From the NCBI RefSeq assembly GCF_014697425.1, contig NZ_JACJRU010000025.1, positions 1-64,000 on the forward strand: 64,000 bases of DNA. The letters run 5' to 3'. Positions 25,789 to 35,101 of the stretch are shown here, in pieces; within the stretch, counting starts at the first letter, position 1; each line of letters opens with the position of its first letter. Below the pieces are notes generated by a model, which was not told the DNA's origin, ran no database searches, and saw only the letters and a list, made by a program, of their open reading frames with translations. The translations under genes were made by a program, and so were the position numbers. This DNA comes from Nostoc sp. FACHB-110. Its GTDB lineage: Bacteria; Cyanobacteriota; Cyanobacteriia; Cyanobacteriales; Nostocaceae.

Positions 25789-26247
25789 ATGAAACTCAAG
25801 CTATTTGCGGCTCTAGCCTTAGCAACTCCCCTCTTTTTTGTAAATGCTGTTAACGCAGGAAATTCACAAGATTTACAAAAGCTGTTATCTACTGGGGATT
25901 GTCAACGGTGCAGACTACCAGGAGTTGACCTCAGTGGCGCTCATTTAATCGGCGCTGATTTACGTGGTGCAAACCTCAAAGGTGCTAATCTTTCAGGCGC
26001 AAACCTTGAAGGTGCAGACCTCACCAACGCTAACTTACAAGGAGCTAACTTATCTTCAGCTTTTCTCACCAATGTTAACTTCAAAAAAGCCAATCTTAAC
26101 GGTGTGAATCTTACCCGCGCTCATATTTACGACTCCAATGTATACGGCGCGTCAATGGAAAATATGAATATTACCGATGCAGAAATTTTTAACACAGGCA
26201 TCGGTGTTGGCGGTGAAGAAGGCGCGCAAATGCCAGATTGGGACTAG
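25789..26247 (+). CDS. Secreted pentapeptide-repeat protein
   Basis: 152 residues. The signal peptide is residues 1-23 (cleavage near VNAG). A Cys-containing segment (TGDCQRCRLPG) is followed by about 18 pentapeptides of A(D/N)LxG type (GADLRGANLKGANLSGANL), forming a right-handed quadrilateral beta-helix. The C-terminus is acidic. Cyanobacteria have many such proteins in the periplasm or thylakoid lumen, and function is generally unknown. Confidence 0.88.
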   Translation: MKLKLFAALALATPLFFVNAVNAGNSQDLQKLLSTGDCQRCRLPGVDLSGAHLIGADLRGANLKGANLSGANLEGADLTNANLQGANLSSAFLTNVNFKKANLNGVNLTRAHIYDSNVYGASMENMNITDAEIFNTGIGVGGEEGAQMPDWD

Positions 26248-26342
26248 GCTGAACTAAGTAGGCTAGTGGAATAAGGCAAAAGTAAGAAGGCAAAAGGTAA
26301 AAATTACTTTTCCTTATTTGCTTGAGGTATAAGCAAAGGCTT

Positions 26343-26377
26343 AAGATCCCCAACTTTTTTGAAAAATTGGGGATCTT
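26343..26377 (+). terminator. Hairpin terminator after the pentapeptide gene
   Basis: AAGATCCCCAA and TTGGGGATCTT form an 11-bp stem. The loop is T-rich and is followed by GTCTTATTATT. It could act on either strand. Confidence 0.65.
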
Positions 26378-26927
26378 GTCTTATTATTCAAGGCAGCCAG
26401 CAGATAAGCATTTTTCTATGCTTAATCAGCAAACAACGACAATAAGCAACTTTTAACACTGTTGCCTGCTTACCACAAAATATTTAATAAAATCTAGTCA
26501 AGATGAATACAGAAGAACTTTTATTAAGTATTAATATCAATGAGCATTAGATTCATTGACGAATCCGGCTGAAGATAGCTTTAATATTCAGGTAAAATCG
26601 GCGATTAACCTTGTATAAATGAGAGGTAGTCTGATTTTTGCATGATTTGTACTTGAATGAGTACGATTATCAGCAAGCTGTTACAGTGTGGGATAATCTC
26701 ATCCTGAGGGTTCCAGTTGATTGACAAGCACAAAAATCAGGCAGATAAGAGTCACACATCCTATCGCTTGACTGTCTACCTTGAAGTTGATGCAGTAAAG
26801 GTTAGAGGCATTTAAGGTTATAGGAAACCCAACCTCTTACCAAGCCAAGTCTGATAAACTTGTGTCTTGCCTAATCACAGCCTTTTGGTTGTAATTGTCC
26901 GGATTAAAAAACCCAACTGTCAAATTT
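26378..26927. other. Long 5' region of the CAAD gene with distant inverted repeat
   Basis: 550 bases without a convincing frame. CTGATTTTTG (26631-26640) pairs exactly with CAAAAATCAG (26731-26740). Between them lie smaller hairpins (GTACT/AGTAC). This could be a long structured leader or small RNA, or chance. Confidence 0.35.
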
Positions 26928-27377
26928 ATGGAAGTTAAAATGCAAGAACCGGAATTCGCAGAAACAAAATCCACAGAAGCAACCCTGACAGATATCAACA
27001 GCCAAACAGGAACCATTACCAAACTCCAGCCTCCTGCTCAACCTCAAGAGGAATGGATAAAATATGGTGAACAAATCTCTGGCTTTTTAGGAACACTGCC
27101 TGAATACCTGGGTAGCTTGTTCAGCAAATATAAGCAACCCTTGGTTGTTGTTGGCGCAATTGTGACAGCACTTGTCGCCGTTAAGGTACTTTTGGCAATA
27201 TTAGATTCTTTGAATGATATTCCTTTGGTAGCACCTACCTTTGAGTTGATTGGTATTGGTTACTCTGCTTGGTTTGTTTATCGCTATTTACTCAAAGCTT
27301 CAACCAGAAAAGAGCTAACTAACGAAATTACAACTCTAAAATCACAAGTTGTTGGCAAAAACGCTCCGGGCGCTTAA
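26928..27377 (+). CDS. CAAD/CURT1-domain thylakoid membrane protein
   Basis: A 149-residue protein with a hydrophilic N-terminus, an amphipathic helix (EEWIKYGEQISGFLGTLPEYLGSL), two hydrophobic spans (about 85-107 and 118-136) and a C-terminal amphipathic coil (RKELTNEITTLKSQVVG). This is the CAAD domain, shared with plant CURT1 proteins that curve thylakoid membranes and with some cyanobacterial aminoacyl-tRNA synthetases. The ATG at 26928 was chosen over an upstream TTG. No synthetase is attached, so the membrane-shaping version is likely. Confidence 0.85.
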   Translation: MEVKMQEPEFAETKSTEATLTDINSQTGTITKLQPPAQPQEEWIKYGEQISGFLGTLPEYLGSLFSKYKQPLVVVGAIVTALVAVKVLLAILDSLNDIPLVAPTFELIGIGYSAWFVYRYLLKASTRKELTNEITTLKSQVVGKNAPGA

Positions 27378-27413
27378 TAACTAACCTCCTCACTGCAATT
27401 TAAAACACACAAG

Positions 27414-27447
27414 TTTGAGCGGCCATTTGCGCCGCTCAAATTTTTTT
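27414..27447 (+). terminator. Intrinsic terminator of the CAAD gene
   Basis: TTTGAGCGGC, a seven-base loop, GCCGCTCAAA, then TTTTTTTAG. A strong canonical hairpin with a T-tract 37 bases past the stop. Confidence 0.85.
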
Positions 27448-27513
27448 AGTTTGCTTTTTGGATACAAAATTACTGTTTGCCTCTACTTTGCCAAAGATAA
27501 AACCACATAACTC

Positions 27514-27547
27514 CAAATAAAAAGGGGGTCTCCCCGGTAGCACCCCC
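27514..27547 (-). terminator. Intrinsic terminator of prk
   Basis: On the minus strand, GGGGGT and ACCCCC arms enclose an 11-12 base loop and are followed by TTTTTATTT. It is placed 34 bases after the prk stop. Confidence 0.7.
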
Positions 27548-27580
27548 TAAAATCTTTGACACAAACACTGCTGTTTTGTT

Positions 27581-28585
27581 TTAGACTTGAACCGCTAGTT
27601 TTGCTTCCTTTGATGTTAAACGCTCGTAGGCAGAACGCATTTTTAGACCTGTCAGCACCTGGAACAAACCAGTACCATTATTAGAACCTGGGTACTCACG
27701 GTGTTGGAGTAACAAGTGAGTCATTTCACCTTCGTATTTGGTGGATGTGTTGCTGAGGTGGTTTTCGATGTAGATAACTTCTTCTAGGTTGTCAAATTGA
27801 CCATCTACTTCTAATACAGAAACGTAGCGGCCGTAGTAAACATCGGAGCCATAATACAGCTGCATACCTGGATAAGAACAGGTAAGCTTGCGTCCGCAAG
27901 GAGTCCAGTGAATGGTAGAACCTTCATCAAACAGATAAACTGGCTCAAATCCTTCTTTACCTTCGCGTTGCAGCATCCGCACTCGCAAAACTTTGCGTTC
28001 TGTATCGTTCTTAATGAGGTTTGTGGGCAGTACTTGGAGAACTACATCAGCGAATTCTCTTTGAGGTTCGATGTATTTTGTGAAGTCAGGTTTACGAGAA
28101 TTGATAGCCGCTAAGACATCTTCGTAACGATGACCTCTTTCTGCCATGTCGCGTTGAATTTTCCAGGCAATTTTAACTTCATCGCTGATGTCAAAATAAA
28201 CGCTGAAATCGAGCAGCGATCGCACCCGTTCATCATATAAAGGATGTAGACCTTCAACCACAACAATGTGATTTGGTTCTACTATTTCTGGTGGATCGAT
28301 CAGGCCGGTTTCGTGGTTATAAATCGGCTTATTAATGGTTTGACCTTCTTTGAGAGCTTTAATTTGCTCATACATTAAGTCAAAATTGTTGGCCCTGGGG
28401 TCAAGTGCAGTTATCCCAGTTTCTTTGCGTTGTTTGCGGTCTAAGCAATGATAGTCATCTAAACAGATAACTGTCATAAACTCTTCACCAAACAAATCGA
28501 TCAAACGACGCAAGAAAGTAGATTTGCCGCACCCGGAGTCTCCGGCTACTCCAATTAGTACCACGCGTTCCGGCTTACTTGTCAT
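27581..28585 (-). CDS. prk: Phosphoribulokinase
   Basis: 334 residues. It phosphorylates ribulose-5-phosphate to ribulose-1,5-bisphosphate in the Calvin cycle. The P-loop GVAGDSGCGKSTFLRRL is at residues 11-27 and contains the regulatory Cys. VICLDDYHCLD has the catalytic Asp and the second regulatory-type Cys; VVVEGLHPLYDERVR and KIQRDMAERGH follow. Length is normal for cyanobacteria, which pair PRK with CP12 and GAPDH. A good ribosome-binding site (GGAG) precedes the ATG. Transcribed alone and divergently from petH across a 1.4-kb gap. Confidence 0.97.
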   Translation of the reverse strand: MTSKPERVVLIGVAGDSGCGKSTFLRRLIDLFGEEFMTVICLDDYHCLDRKQRKETGITALDPRANNFDLMYEQIKALKEGQTINKPIYNHETGLIDPPEIVEPNHIVVVEGLHPLYDERVRSLLDFSVYFDISDEVKIAWKIQRDMAERGHRYEDVLAAINSRKPDFTKYIEPQREFADVVLQVLPTNLIKNDTERKVLRVRMLQREGKEGFEPVYLFDEGSTIHWTPCGRKLTCSYPGMQLYYGSDVYYGRYVSVLEVDGQFDNLEEVIYIENHLSNTSTKYEGEMTHLLLQHREYPGSNNGTGLFQVLTGLKMRSAYERLTSKEAKLAVQV

Positions 28586-29048
28586 AAATCTCCTCTAAAT
28601 ACTAAATGTGTCAATCAATAAATTTTTCACACAGCAGATTTTTGAAGCCAGGAGTTTACCCCATTGGTTTTTCCTGTGTTCTTGCTACTCAGCCACATAA
28701 TGATTTATCAGACGCGCGACCAACCAAGTTAACGGCTGTTACTCGTCTGAGATTGCTTTATTCGGCAGCTGGTAAGTATTTAATCCTAGTGGTATATTTA
28801 ATTTTAACAGAAGGGGTTATCCTATACAAGGTTTAATGCCAGGAAGGATATCGTGCTTTCACAGTTGCATTCATGGTTGAATGGTGAATCTTTCCCCCAA
28901 GCACAACTATTAACTTTAGATATATTCCTAGTGGAAGTTTGTATCATCTCAAGTTTATCAGGTGTGGTTTGGATTCAAGACAGTACTTGCGTAAAATGTG
29001 GCTGATTTACTACTATTGACTGATAGCTCTACACATTCAAAGTTAAAT

Positions 29049-29140
29049 AGGACTTACGCAAAATATCTCTCAAACTCTCATTTCTCCGTGAACTCTGCGC
29101 CTCTGTGGTTCGATTTTCCGTAGCTTGTGCGTAAGTCCTG
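29049..29140. repeat. Miniature inverted-repeat element, family D copy 2
   Basis: Nearly identical to 21691..21782 in opposite orientation, with ends AGGACTTACGCA and GCGTAAGTCCT. It is flanked by TTAAA on both sides, a possible short target duplication. Confidence 0.8.
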
Positions 29141-29263
29141 TTAAAATCTATCTGCAGAAAGAAAACAAAATTGGGCGAATTAATCACCCAATACCCCCTG
29201 TCTCGCAATTATAAAAGTATAAATCTGCACCTAGGCTAAAGTTTGTCCTAGAACTTGACAGAT

Positions 29264-29282
29264 GTTTCACCTCAAGTGAAAC
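29264..29282. promoter_or_regulatory. Inverted repeat upstream of petH
   Basis: GTTTCAC and GTGAAAC around CTCAA, about 700 bp upstream of petH. It is symmetrical like a protein-binding site or small hairpin; no regulator is assigned. Confidence 0.3.
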
Positions 29283-29978
29283 TAATTTTAGCTGTTCATA
29301 GCACATTTTTGGCATTTCACAGGTGCATTTGTCCCAGATATATAGTTAAATATATTTAAGTGAACCATCAAAATACAGTTAGGCATTTTCTTGGTACACA
29401 CATAAAATAAAAAAAGTCAACTAATTGAGTTTTTTTATGGCTGAGGTTGGTCATTTTATGAGTATCTTGTAGATTGACATTAACTGCTTGAAATAGGATT
29501 TAAAGATTTTAAATGGCAATTTTTGGATTTGTTCTGCCTATCAGGTACAGGGCATAAACCAAAAAATTGAGCATCTAAAATCTCAAATTTTACTTCTAAA
29601 CAAAAATCGGCGACTCTCAATAGCTTGTGTCAACAAAGAGTTTATGCCTGTTGTTATTAAAAAAGTTGCTTTTTATGGCTAGAAATGATTTTATATCTCC
29701 TTAATAGGAGTAGCAATTTACTAAAAAAAGATTAAATTGACTCATGATTAACATTCTCCCAGAGACTTATCCTCTACTTTAGAAGGTGAACAGGTGTGTT
29801 TATTACTGCGCCTGCTAGTCTGGGGTTGAGTGTACTTCGCAAGGCATTTTTCGGGAATGCCGCTTTCCTGAAAGAGCTAGTTTTGGGTGCCACAAATCCG
29901 ATAAACTAAAAGCTGGCTAGTGATGGGAATAGTTTTTTTTTGACAAACGGTTAAGTAAATATCGGAGTGATAGAACGA

Positions 29979-31304
29979 ATGTACAATCAAGGTGCTGTTG
30001 AGGGTGCTGCCAACACAGAATCAGGTAGCCGCATCTTCGTTTACGAAGTGGTGGGTCTGCGTCAGAGCGAAGAAACTGATCAAACGAACTACCCAATTCG
30101 TAAAAGTGGCAGTGTGTTCATCAGAGTGCCTTACAACCGCATGAATCAAGAAATGCGACGGATCACTCGCCTAGGCGGCAAAATTGTTAGCATTCATCCA
30201 GCAAGCATTTTAGAGCAAGTGAATGGGCAAGCCCCAGTTGCGAATGCTGCACCTGAAGTGGAGACTGCTAGCAGTGAGGGTAATGGTCAAGCCACACCTG
30301 TGAAAGCAAAAAGTGAAGCGAAAGGCTTTGCTAAAGCGCAAGCTGAAGAACAGCCAAAAAATAAAGATACCAAAGGCAACACCATGACTCAAGCGAAAGC
30401 CAAAAAAGCCCACGCTGACGTTCCTGTAAATACTTATCGTCCTAATGCACCATTTATCGGTAAGTGTATATCCAATGACCCGTTAGTTGGGGAAGGCGGT
30501 ATTGGTATTGTTCAGCACATCAAATTTGACCTGTCTGGTAGCGATTTAAAGTACATTGAAGGTCAAAGTATTGGGATTATTCCCCCTGGCGTAGACAAAA
30601 ATGGTAAGCCAGAAAAACTTAGACTGTACTCTATTGCCTCAACTCGTCATGGTGATGATGTAGACGATAAAACAGTTTCATTGTGCGTTCGTCAGTTGGA
30701 GTACAAGCATCCAGAATCAGGTGAAACAGTCTACGGTGTTTGCTCAACACACCTGTGTTTCCTCAAGCCAGGCGAAGAAGTAAAAATCACCGGGCCAGTG
30801 GGTAAAGAAATGTTGTTACCCGATGACCCCGAAGCCAATGTGATTATGATGGCAACTGGTACAGGTATCGCACCTATGCGTGCTTATCTGTGGCGGATGT
30901 TTAAGGATGCAGAAAGAGCCGCTAACCCAGAATATCAATTTAAAGGTTTCTCTTGGCTGATTTTTGGTGTACCAACCTCTCCCAATATTCTCTATAAAGA
31001 AGAATTGGAAGAAATGCAGCAGAAGTATCCTGATAACTTCCGCTTGACTTATGCTATTAGCCGCGAACAAAAGAACCCTCAAGGCGGCAGAATGTATATT
31101 CAAGACCGCGTAGCAGAACACGCTGATGAACTGTGGCAGTTGATTAAAAACGAAAAAACCCATACATACATCTGCGGTTTGCGCGGTATGGAAGATGGTA
31201 TTGATGCGGCTTTAACTGCTGCTGCTGCCAAAGAAGGTGTAACCTGGAGTGATTACCAGAAGGAAATCAAAAAAGCTGGTCGCTGGCACGTAGAGACTTA
31301 TTAA
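29979..31304 (+). CDS. petH: Ferredoxin-NADP+ reductase with phycobilisome-linker domain
   Basis: 441 residues from the ATG at 29979 (a GTG four codons upstream is possible). Residues about 15-75 form the CpcD-like domain that docks the enzyme on phycobilisomes (SRIFVYEVVG, SGSVFIRVPYNRMNQEM). A Gly/Ala/Lys linker follows, then the FAD domain (RLYSIAS, VCSTHL) and NADP domain (MATGTGIAPMRAYLWRM, C-terminal HVETY). It transfers electrons from ferredoxin to NADP+. An internal ATG at 30384 (MTQAKAKKAH) matches the position used in other cyanobacteria to make the short, linker-free isoform. Confidence 0.97.
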   Translation: MYNQGAVEGAANTESGSRIFVYEVVGLRQSEETDQTNYPIRKSGSVFIRVPYNRMNQEMRRITRLGGKIVSIHPASILEQVNGQAPVANAAPEVETASSEGNGQATPVKAKSEAKGFAKAQAEEQPKNKDTKGNTMTQAKAKKAHADVPVNTYRPNAPFIGKCISNDPLVGEGGIGIVQHIKFDLSGSDLKYIEGQSIGIIPPGVDKNGKPEKLRLYSIASTRHGDDVDDKTVSLCVRQLEYKHPESGETVYGVCSTHLCFLKPGEEVKITGPVGKEMLLPDDPEANVIMMATGTGIAPMRAYLWRMFKDAERAANPEYQFKGFSWLIFGVPTSPNILYKEELEEMQQKYPDNFRLTYAISREQKNPQGGRMYIQDRVAEHADELWQLIKNEKTHTYICGLRGMEDGIDAALTAAAAKEGVTWSDYQKEIKKAGRWHVETY

Positions 31305-31349
31305 GTTAGTCATTAGTCAATAGATTAAGACAACTAAAACAAGATAATC

Positions 31350-31377
31350 TGTAGGGTGGGCAATGCTCACCCTACAA
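31350..31377 (+). terminator. Hairpin after petH
   Basis: TGTAGGGTGGGCA and TGCTCACCCTACA pair with one mismatch, followed by ATTGTTTTG. It lies 45 bases past the stop. This GTAGGGTGGGC hairpin type is also a common dispersed repeat. Confidence 0.6.
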
Positions 31378-31440
31378 TTGTTTTGTATATATATTTGCTG
31401 AAGCAAGGGTTCTAGTAGTTAAAATACTAACTACTCAGCA

Positions 31441-31478
31441 CTCAGCACGGGCTAAACGCCCCGCTACCGCTAACAGCA
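31441..31478. repeat. Small dispersed repeat shared with the ABC ATPase linker
   Basis: CTCAGCACGGGCTAAACGCC and the following bases match 18048..18085 inverted. Here it is intergenic, flanked by CAGCACTCAGCAC tandem text just before hom. Confidence 0.75.
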
Positions 31479-31509
31479 CTCAGCACTAAATATATTGGGT
31501 GAAAAGCTT

Positions 31510-32799
31510 GTGGGTGTAAAGCTAGGATTATTAGGATTAGGTACAGTAGGTACGGGTACGGTGCAACTACTACAAGATACGGTTGGCCGTCATCCGTTGT
31601 TGGAGGAGATAGAAATATATCGCGTGGGTGTAAGATCGCCTGACAAACCCCGTGCTGTAGAATTACCAACATCAGTAGTAACCACAGATTTAGCCGCAAT
31701 TGTCAACGACCCGGCGGTGGATATAGTGGTTGAGGTGATGGGTGGACTGGAACCAGCACGCTCGCTGATTCTGCAAGCGATCAAAAATGGTAAACACGTA
31801 GTTACAGCTAATAAAGCGGCCATCGCCCGTTTTGGGGCGGAAATTTTTAACGCCGCTAATGAAGCTGGTGTCTATGTCATGTTAGAAGCGGCTGTGGGTG
31901 GCGGGATTCCTGTAATTCAACCTTTAAAGCAAGCTTTAAGCGTTAACCGGATTCATACTGTCACTGGCATCGTTAACGGTACAACTAACTACATCCTTAC
32001 CAGGATGCAAACTGAAGGTAGTGATTTTGGGGATGTTTTGGCTGATGCTCAACGCCTCGGCTATGCTGAAGCTGACCCCACGGCTGATGTGGATGGCTTA
32101 GATGCCGCCGATAAAATTGCGATTTTGGCATCCTTGGGTTTTGGGGGACGCATCCGCTTAAACGATGTGTATAGTGAAGGAATTCGCCAAGTTAGCAAGA
32201 CAGATATAGCCTACGCCGAAAAGCTAGGTTTTGTAATTAAATTATTAGCGATCGCCAAATACCAAAACAACGCCAACTCAAACTTATCTGTGCGAGTCCA
32301 TCCTACCTTTGTACCCAAAGCGCACCCATTAGCAAGCATTAACGGCGTTTATAACGCCATCTTGGTAGAAGGAGAACCCATCGGTCAAGTCATGTTTTTT
32401 GGCCCAGGTGCAGGTGCAGGTGCAACAGCCAGCGCAGTCACCTCAGACATTCTCAGTTTAACGGCTGCCCTCAAAAGTAATACCGCAGTTCCCAATCCCC
32501 TACTAACTTGTAGACATGAAGATTACTGCGAAGTTGCACCTATCAGTGAACTAGTCACAAGATTTTACGCCCGATTCCTGACCAAAGACCACCCTGGTGT
32601 CATCGGTAAACTAGGTACTTGCTTTGGCAATCATGACGTGAGTTTAGAGTCCGTTGTCCAAACTGGCTTTCAAGGAGCCTTAGCCGAGATTGTCGTTGTT
32701 ACCCACGATGTCAAAGAAGGCGACTTCCGCAAAGCCTTAGATGAAATTCAAAGTTTGGAAGCAATTGATAGCATTCCTAGTATTTTGAGAGTGCTTTGA
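31510..32799 (+). CDS. hom: Homoserine dehydrogenase
   Basis: 429 residues from GTG 31510 (MGVKLGLLGLGTVGTG). This start matches the usual N-terminus; a TTG at 31495 would add five residues. The NAD(P) motif GLGTVGTG is at the N-terminus. The catalytic block VTGIVNGTTNYILTRM and the substrate motif DVDGLDAADKIAIL are intact. A C-terminal ACT domain (about 355-429, HPGVIGKLGTCFGNHDVSLESV) mediates threonine feedback. It reduces aspartate semialdehyde to homoserine for Thr, Met and Ile synthesis. Monocistronic. Confidence 0.96.
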   Translation: MGVKLGLLGLGTVGTGTVQLLQDTVGRHPLLEEIEIYRVGVRSPDKPRAVELPTSVVTTDLAAIVNDPAVDIVVEVMGGLEPARSLILQAIKNGKHVVTANKAAIARFGAEIFNAANEAGVYVMLEAAVGGGIPVIQPLKQALSVNRIHTVTGIVNGTTNYILTRMQTEGSDFGDVLADAQRLGYAEADPTADVDGLDAADKIAILASLGFGGRIRLNDVYSEGIRQVSKTDIAYAEKLGFVIKLLAIAKYQNNANSNLSVRVHPTFVPKAHPLASINGVYNAILVEGEPIGQVMFFGPGAGAGATASAVTSDILSLTAALKSNTAVPNPLLTCRHEDYCEVAPISELVTRFYARFLTKDHPGVIGKLGTCFGNHDVSLESVVQTGFQGALAEIVVVTHDVKEGDFRKALDEIQSLEAIDSIPSILRVL

Positions 32800-32836
32800 A
32801 AAGTATGAAGTATAGCGTGTGGGGTGTTGGGGATAG

Positions 32837-33020
32837 ACACATATCTTGCACCAAGCGACTGAAGTCGCGGCTACACAGACAAAACCCGCCTGCGCGGGTT
32901 CCAAACCCTTGATATTGCGTTAGTCCGCGTGGTGCGCCAAGCGCAGCGCAAGCGCGATAGGCGGACTTCGTTTGTATAGCCGCGAATTCTATTCGCTGGG
33001 GCTAGGTGCAAGATGTGAAT
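32837..33020. repeat. Dispersed repeat, family B long form copy 1
   Basis: 184 bp with ends ATCTTGCACC and GGTGCAAGAT. It has terminal hairpins GCGACT-GA-AGTCGC and GCGAAT-TCT-ATTCGC, and CCCGCCTGCGCGGG inside. A 31-base GC-rich insert (GTGGTGCGCCAAGCGCAGCG...) splits the inner hairpin TAGTCCGCG...GCGGACT; it is absent from the copy at 52508. Confidence 0.8.
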
Positions 33021-33163
33021 AGAGAGTTTTTGGTGTTATTCACCCCATATCTCACACCTAGCCGCAACAAAGAACATTGTAATCTACAGAAATTTTTATC
33101 CTTTACACTTCATTTTGTGGGTTAATTTTTCCAAAAGAACTTTACGGTTTCAGGGTCAATACG

Positions 33164-34198
33164 ATGACAAATCTACCGCCTTCCAATCCAAAGTCATCTG
33201 AAAAAACAGCCCTTGGCTTTGATGAGTTTATTGCCATTTTGGTTGCCTTCGGTGCTATTGGGGGAATTCTTTTGTGGTCATTTTCGCGGCGGGATGCTGG
33301 CTGGAATTGGAAGACAGTTTTGTTGCCTACTCCCAGTGCCACTGTGACAACTCAGCCAACTCCCACAGCCACTTCTCCATCTGTGCAGGAGCAACCAAAT
33401 ATCAATACTCAACCAGAGGTTACACCATCACCGCCAAACGAAGTGCTTCCGCAAGCAAGTCCCACCCTTCCTTTCATCCTTCCATCTGTTCCAGTCGCGC
33501 CGATTAATTCATCACCAAAGTCGGTTCCTTTCTCTACATCCACTCAACCATCATCTTTACCTTTAGTTACCCCGGCAGAACAGAAAACAGTAATTCCGCC
33601 ACCAATTGCATTTAACGATGTCCCGACTAATTTTTGGGCAACTCGGTTTATTAATAGTCTTTCGGCTCGCGGCATTATCAAGGGTTTTCCCGATTATACT
33701 TTTAGACCAAATCAGCCTGTAAACCGCGCTGAATTTGCGGCTATTCTTCAGCAAGCATTTGACACTGATTTGAGTAAGAATTCTATACCTTTTAAAGATG
33801 TATCAGATAAATATTGGGCAACACCAGCAATTGACCGTGCTGTTGGTACAGGATTTTTAAGAGGTTTCCCGAACAAAACCTTTAAGCCACAACAAAAAAT
33901 TTCGCGCGTCCAAGTTTTGGTGGCACTTGTGAGTGGGTTGAATCTCAAACAACCAGCAAAACCGTCACAGGTGTTAAGTATCTACAAAGATAGCCAGGAC
34001 ATTCCTAAATATGCTGTTGGTAAGGTAGCGGCAGCAACAGCAAATGGTTTAGTGATTACTAGTGCTAATCAAAAAGTTTTAGCTCCTAATCAAGCAGCTA
34101 CCCGTGCTGAAGTTGCAGCGATGGTGCATCAAGCTTTGGTCAAGTTAGGAAGGCTAGATAATATCTCTTCGGATAAAGTGGTGAATAAATATCAGTAG
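33164..34198 (+). CDS. SLH-domain envelope protein
   Basis: 344 residues with an N-terminal membrane span (about 23-42). A Pro/Thr/Ser-rich linker (about 55-140) follows, then three S-layer homology domains: FNDVPTNFWATRFINSLSAR..., FKDVSDKYWATPAIDRAV... and a weaker YKDSQDIPKYAVGKVAAA. Each has the RAEFAAIL/RAEVAAMV-type helix. Membrane-anchored at one end and peptidoglycan/cell-wall-polymer binding at the other, it may tether membrane and wall. No porin barrel follows, unlike SomA/OprB-type SLH porins. Confidence 0.88.
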   Translation: MTNLPPSNPKSSEKTALGFDEFIAILVAFGAIGGILLWSFSRRDAGWNWKTVLLPTPSATVTTQPTPTATSPSVQEQPNINTQPEVTPSPPNEVLPQASPTLPFILPSVPVAPINSSPKSVPFSTSTQPSSLPLVTPAEQKTVIPPPIAFNDVPTNFWATRFINSLSARGIIKGFPDYTFRPNQPVNRAEFAAILQQAFDTDLSKNSIPFKDVSDKYWATPAIDRAVGTGFLRGFPNKTFKPQQKISRVQVLVALVSGLNLKQPAKPSQVLSIYKDSQDIPKYAVGKVAAATANGLVITSANQKVLAPNQAATRAEVAAMVHQALVKLGRLDNISSDKVVNKYQ

Positions 34199-34218
34199 AT
34201 TACAAAGTTATCGGTTTA

Positions 34219-34254
34219 GGCAGGGTGTGGGGTGTAGGGGAAGAAAAGTTAATT
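34219..34254. repeat. C/A-rich dispersed repeat, inverted copy
   Basis: GGCAGGGTGTGGGGTGTAGG and the following GGAAGAAAAGTTAATTA are the reverse complement of 3673..3722. Located between convergent genes. Confidence 0.6.
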
Positions 34255-34262
34255 ACTCTGTT

Positions 34263-34979
34263 TCACGCTCGCCATAACCGCAGAATTTGGTTACTTCCTT
34301 TGAGGAATTCCCACGGCACATTCACAATTTCTACGGAAATTTCAGCATGATTTAAATCATTGATTAAATTGTTCAAAAAAGGATATGGTTGAGCATCTTT
34401 ACCTTGGATTGGGTAGATTCTGACTTCTTGAGAACAGACGCGATATAGTTCTAAAATTGTTTGCCAATGAAAAGCATAATCAAAGCAGTCGCCATAGAGA
34501 AACAAAAAATGTCCGCTTAAAACTAAATCAAAGCTGCGATCGCTAAAAGGTAATTTTGGTAATGTAGTTTGAACGTAACGTCCTGCTTGACGGCCATCTG
34601 GATAATCTGCCAAAAAGCGTTCTAAGGCTGTTTGGCGATATTCATTTAATTGTGCAATATTTTGATAACAATCCCAATTATAGTTATGGGTAACTTCAGC
34701 AAGCCTTTCCAGCATATGAACTAAATCTGCTTGCCCTTTTGCTCTTAACGTGCCTTCATCTAAGTTAAACAAAATATCACCAGCTAAAGCATCAATGCCC
34801 ATTTCCTGGGCTTCTGCCACAAAAGAAGCCGCTCCAGCCGGACAATCTAAAATCTGGGATTTTTGCCACTGTGATAAATCCAAGTCAAACAATTTCACAT
34901 ATTCTGATAAAGTTCTGCCAATAAATACGACCCTATCAAGTTGGATAGCATCATTTGTGCTGTGAGCAAAATTCATCAT
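34263..34979 (-). CDS. Class I SAM-dependent methyltransferase-like protein
   Basis: 238 residues. Motif I is ILDCPAGAASFVAEA, where the usual E/D-x-G-x-G is relaxed. An acidic motif II region is LAGDILF, and FDLVLSGHFLFLYGD corresponds to motif IV/post-IV. No substrate-specific features are recognised. The glycine-poor motif I is seen in several cyanobacterial hypothetical methyltransferases. It is convergent with the SLH gene. Activity is inferred from the fold only. Confidence 0.72.
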   Translation of the reverse strand: MMNFAHSTNDAIQLDRVVFIGRTLSEYVKLFDLDLSQWQKSQILDCPAGAASFVAEAQEMGIDALAGDILFNLDEGTLRAKGQADLVHMLERLAEVTHNYNWDCYQNIAQLNEYRQTALERFLADYPDGRQAGRYVQTTLPKLPFSDRSFDLVLSGHFLFLYGDCFDYAFHWQTILELYRVCSQEVRIYPIQGKDAQPYPFLNNLINDLNHAEISVEIVNVPWEFLKGSNQILRLWRA

Positions 34980-35101
34980 GCTTGTTTAAGTAAATGAGTG
35001 GCAAAAAACCAAAATACAGTAAAGTGCTAAGGGAAAAAACTGAACTTAACCCCTAGCCTCTACTCCCAGCCTAAGTTAATATCTTTGACTGCAACTTAGT
35101 A

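Larger units (their letters stand above)
28586..29978. other. Long divergent intergenic region between prk and petH (1.4 kb)
   Basis: No convincing gene. It contains a family D repeat (29049..29140), an inverted repeat GTTTCAC-CTCAA-GTGAAAC at 29264..29282 and AT-rich tracts. Promoters for both photosynthesis genes must lie here. No canonical NtcA box (GTA-N8-TAC) was found by eye near petH. A 76-codon frame at 28606 looks random. Confidence 0.5.

Noticed and set aside
28606..28836. 76-codon frame upstream of prk
   Set aside because: It lies in the prk promoter region, has no recognisable features and no ribosome-binding site.
28586..29978. tRNA or known small RNA in the prk-petH gap
   Set aside because: No cloverleaf or known conserved RNA motif could be recognised by eye.
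30816..31163. Antisense frame within petH
   Set aside because: Complement of a highly conserved gene; no independent evidence.
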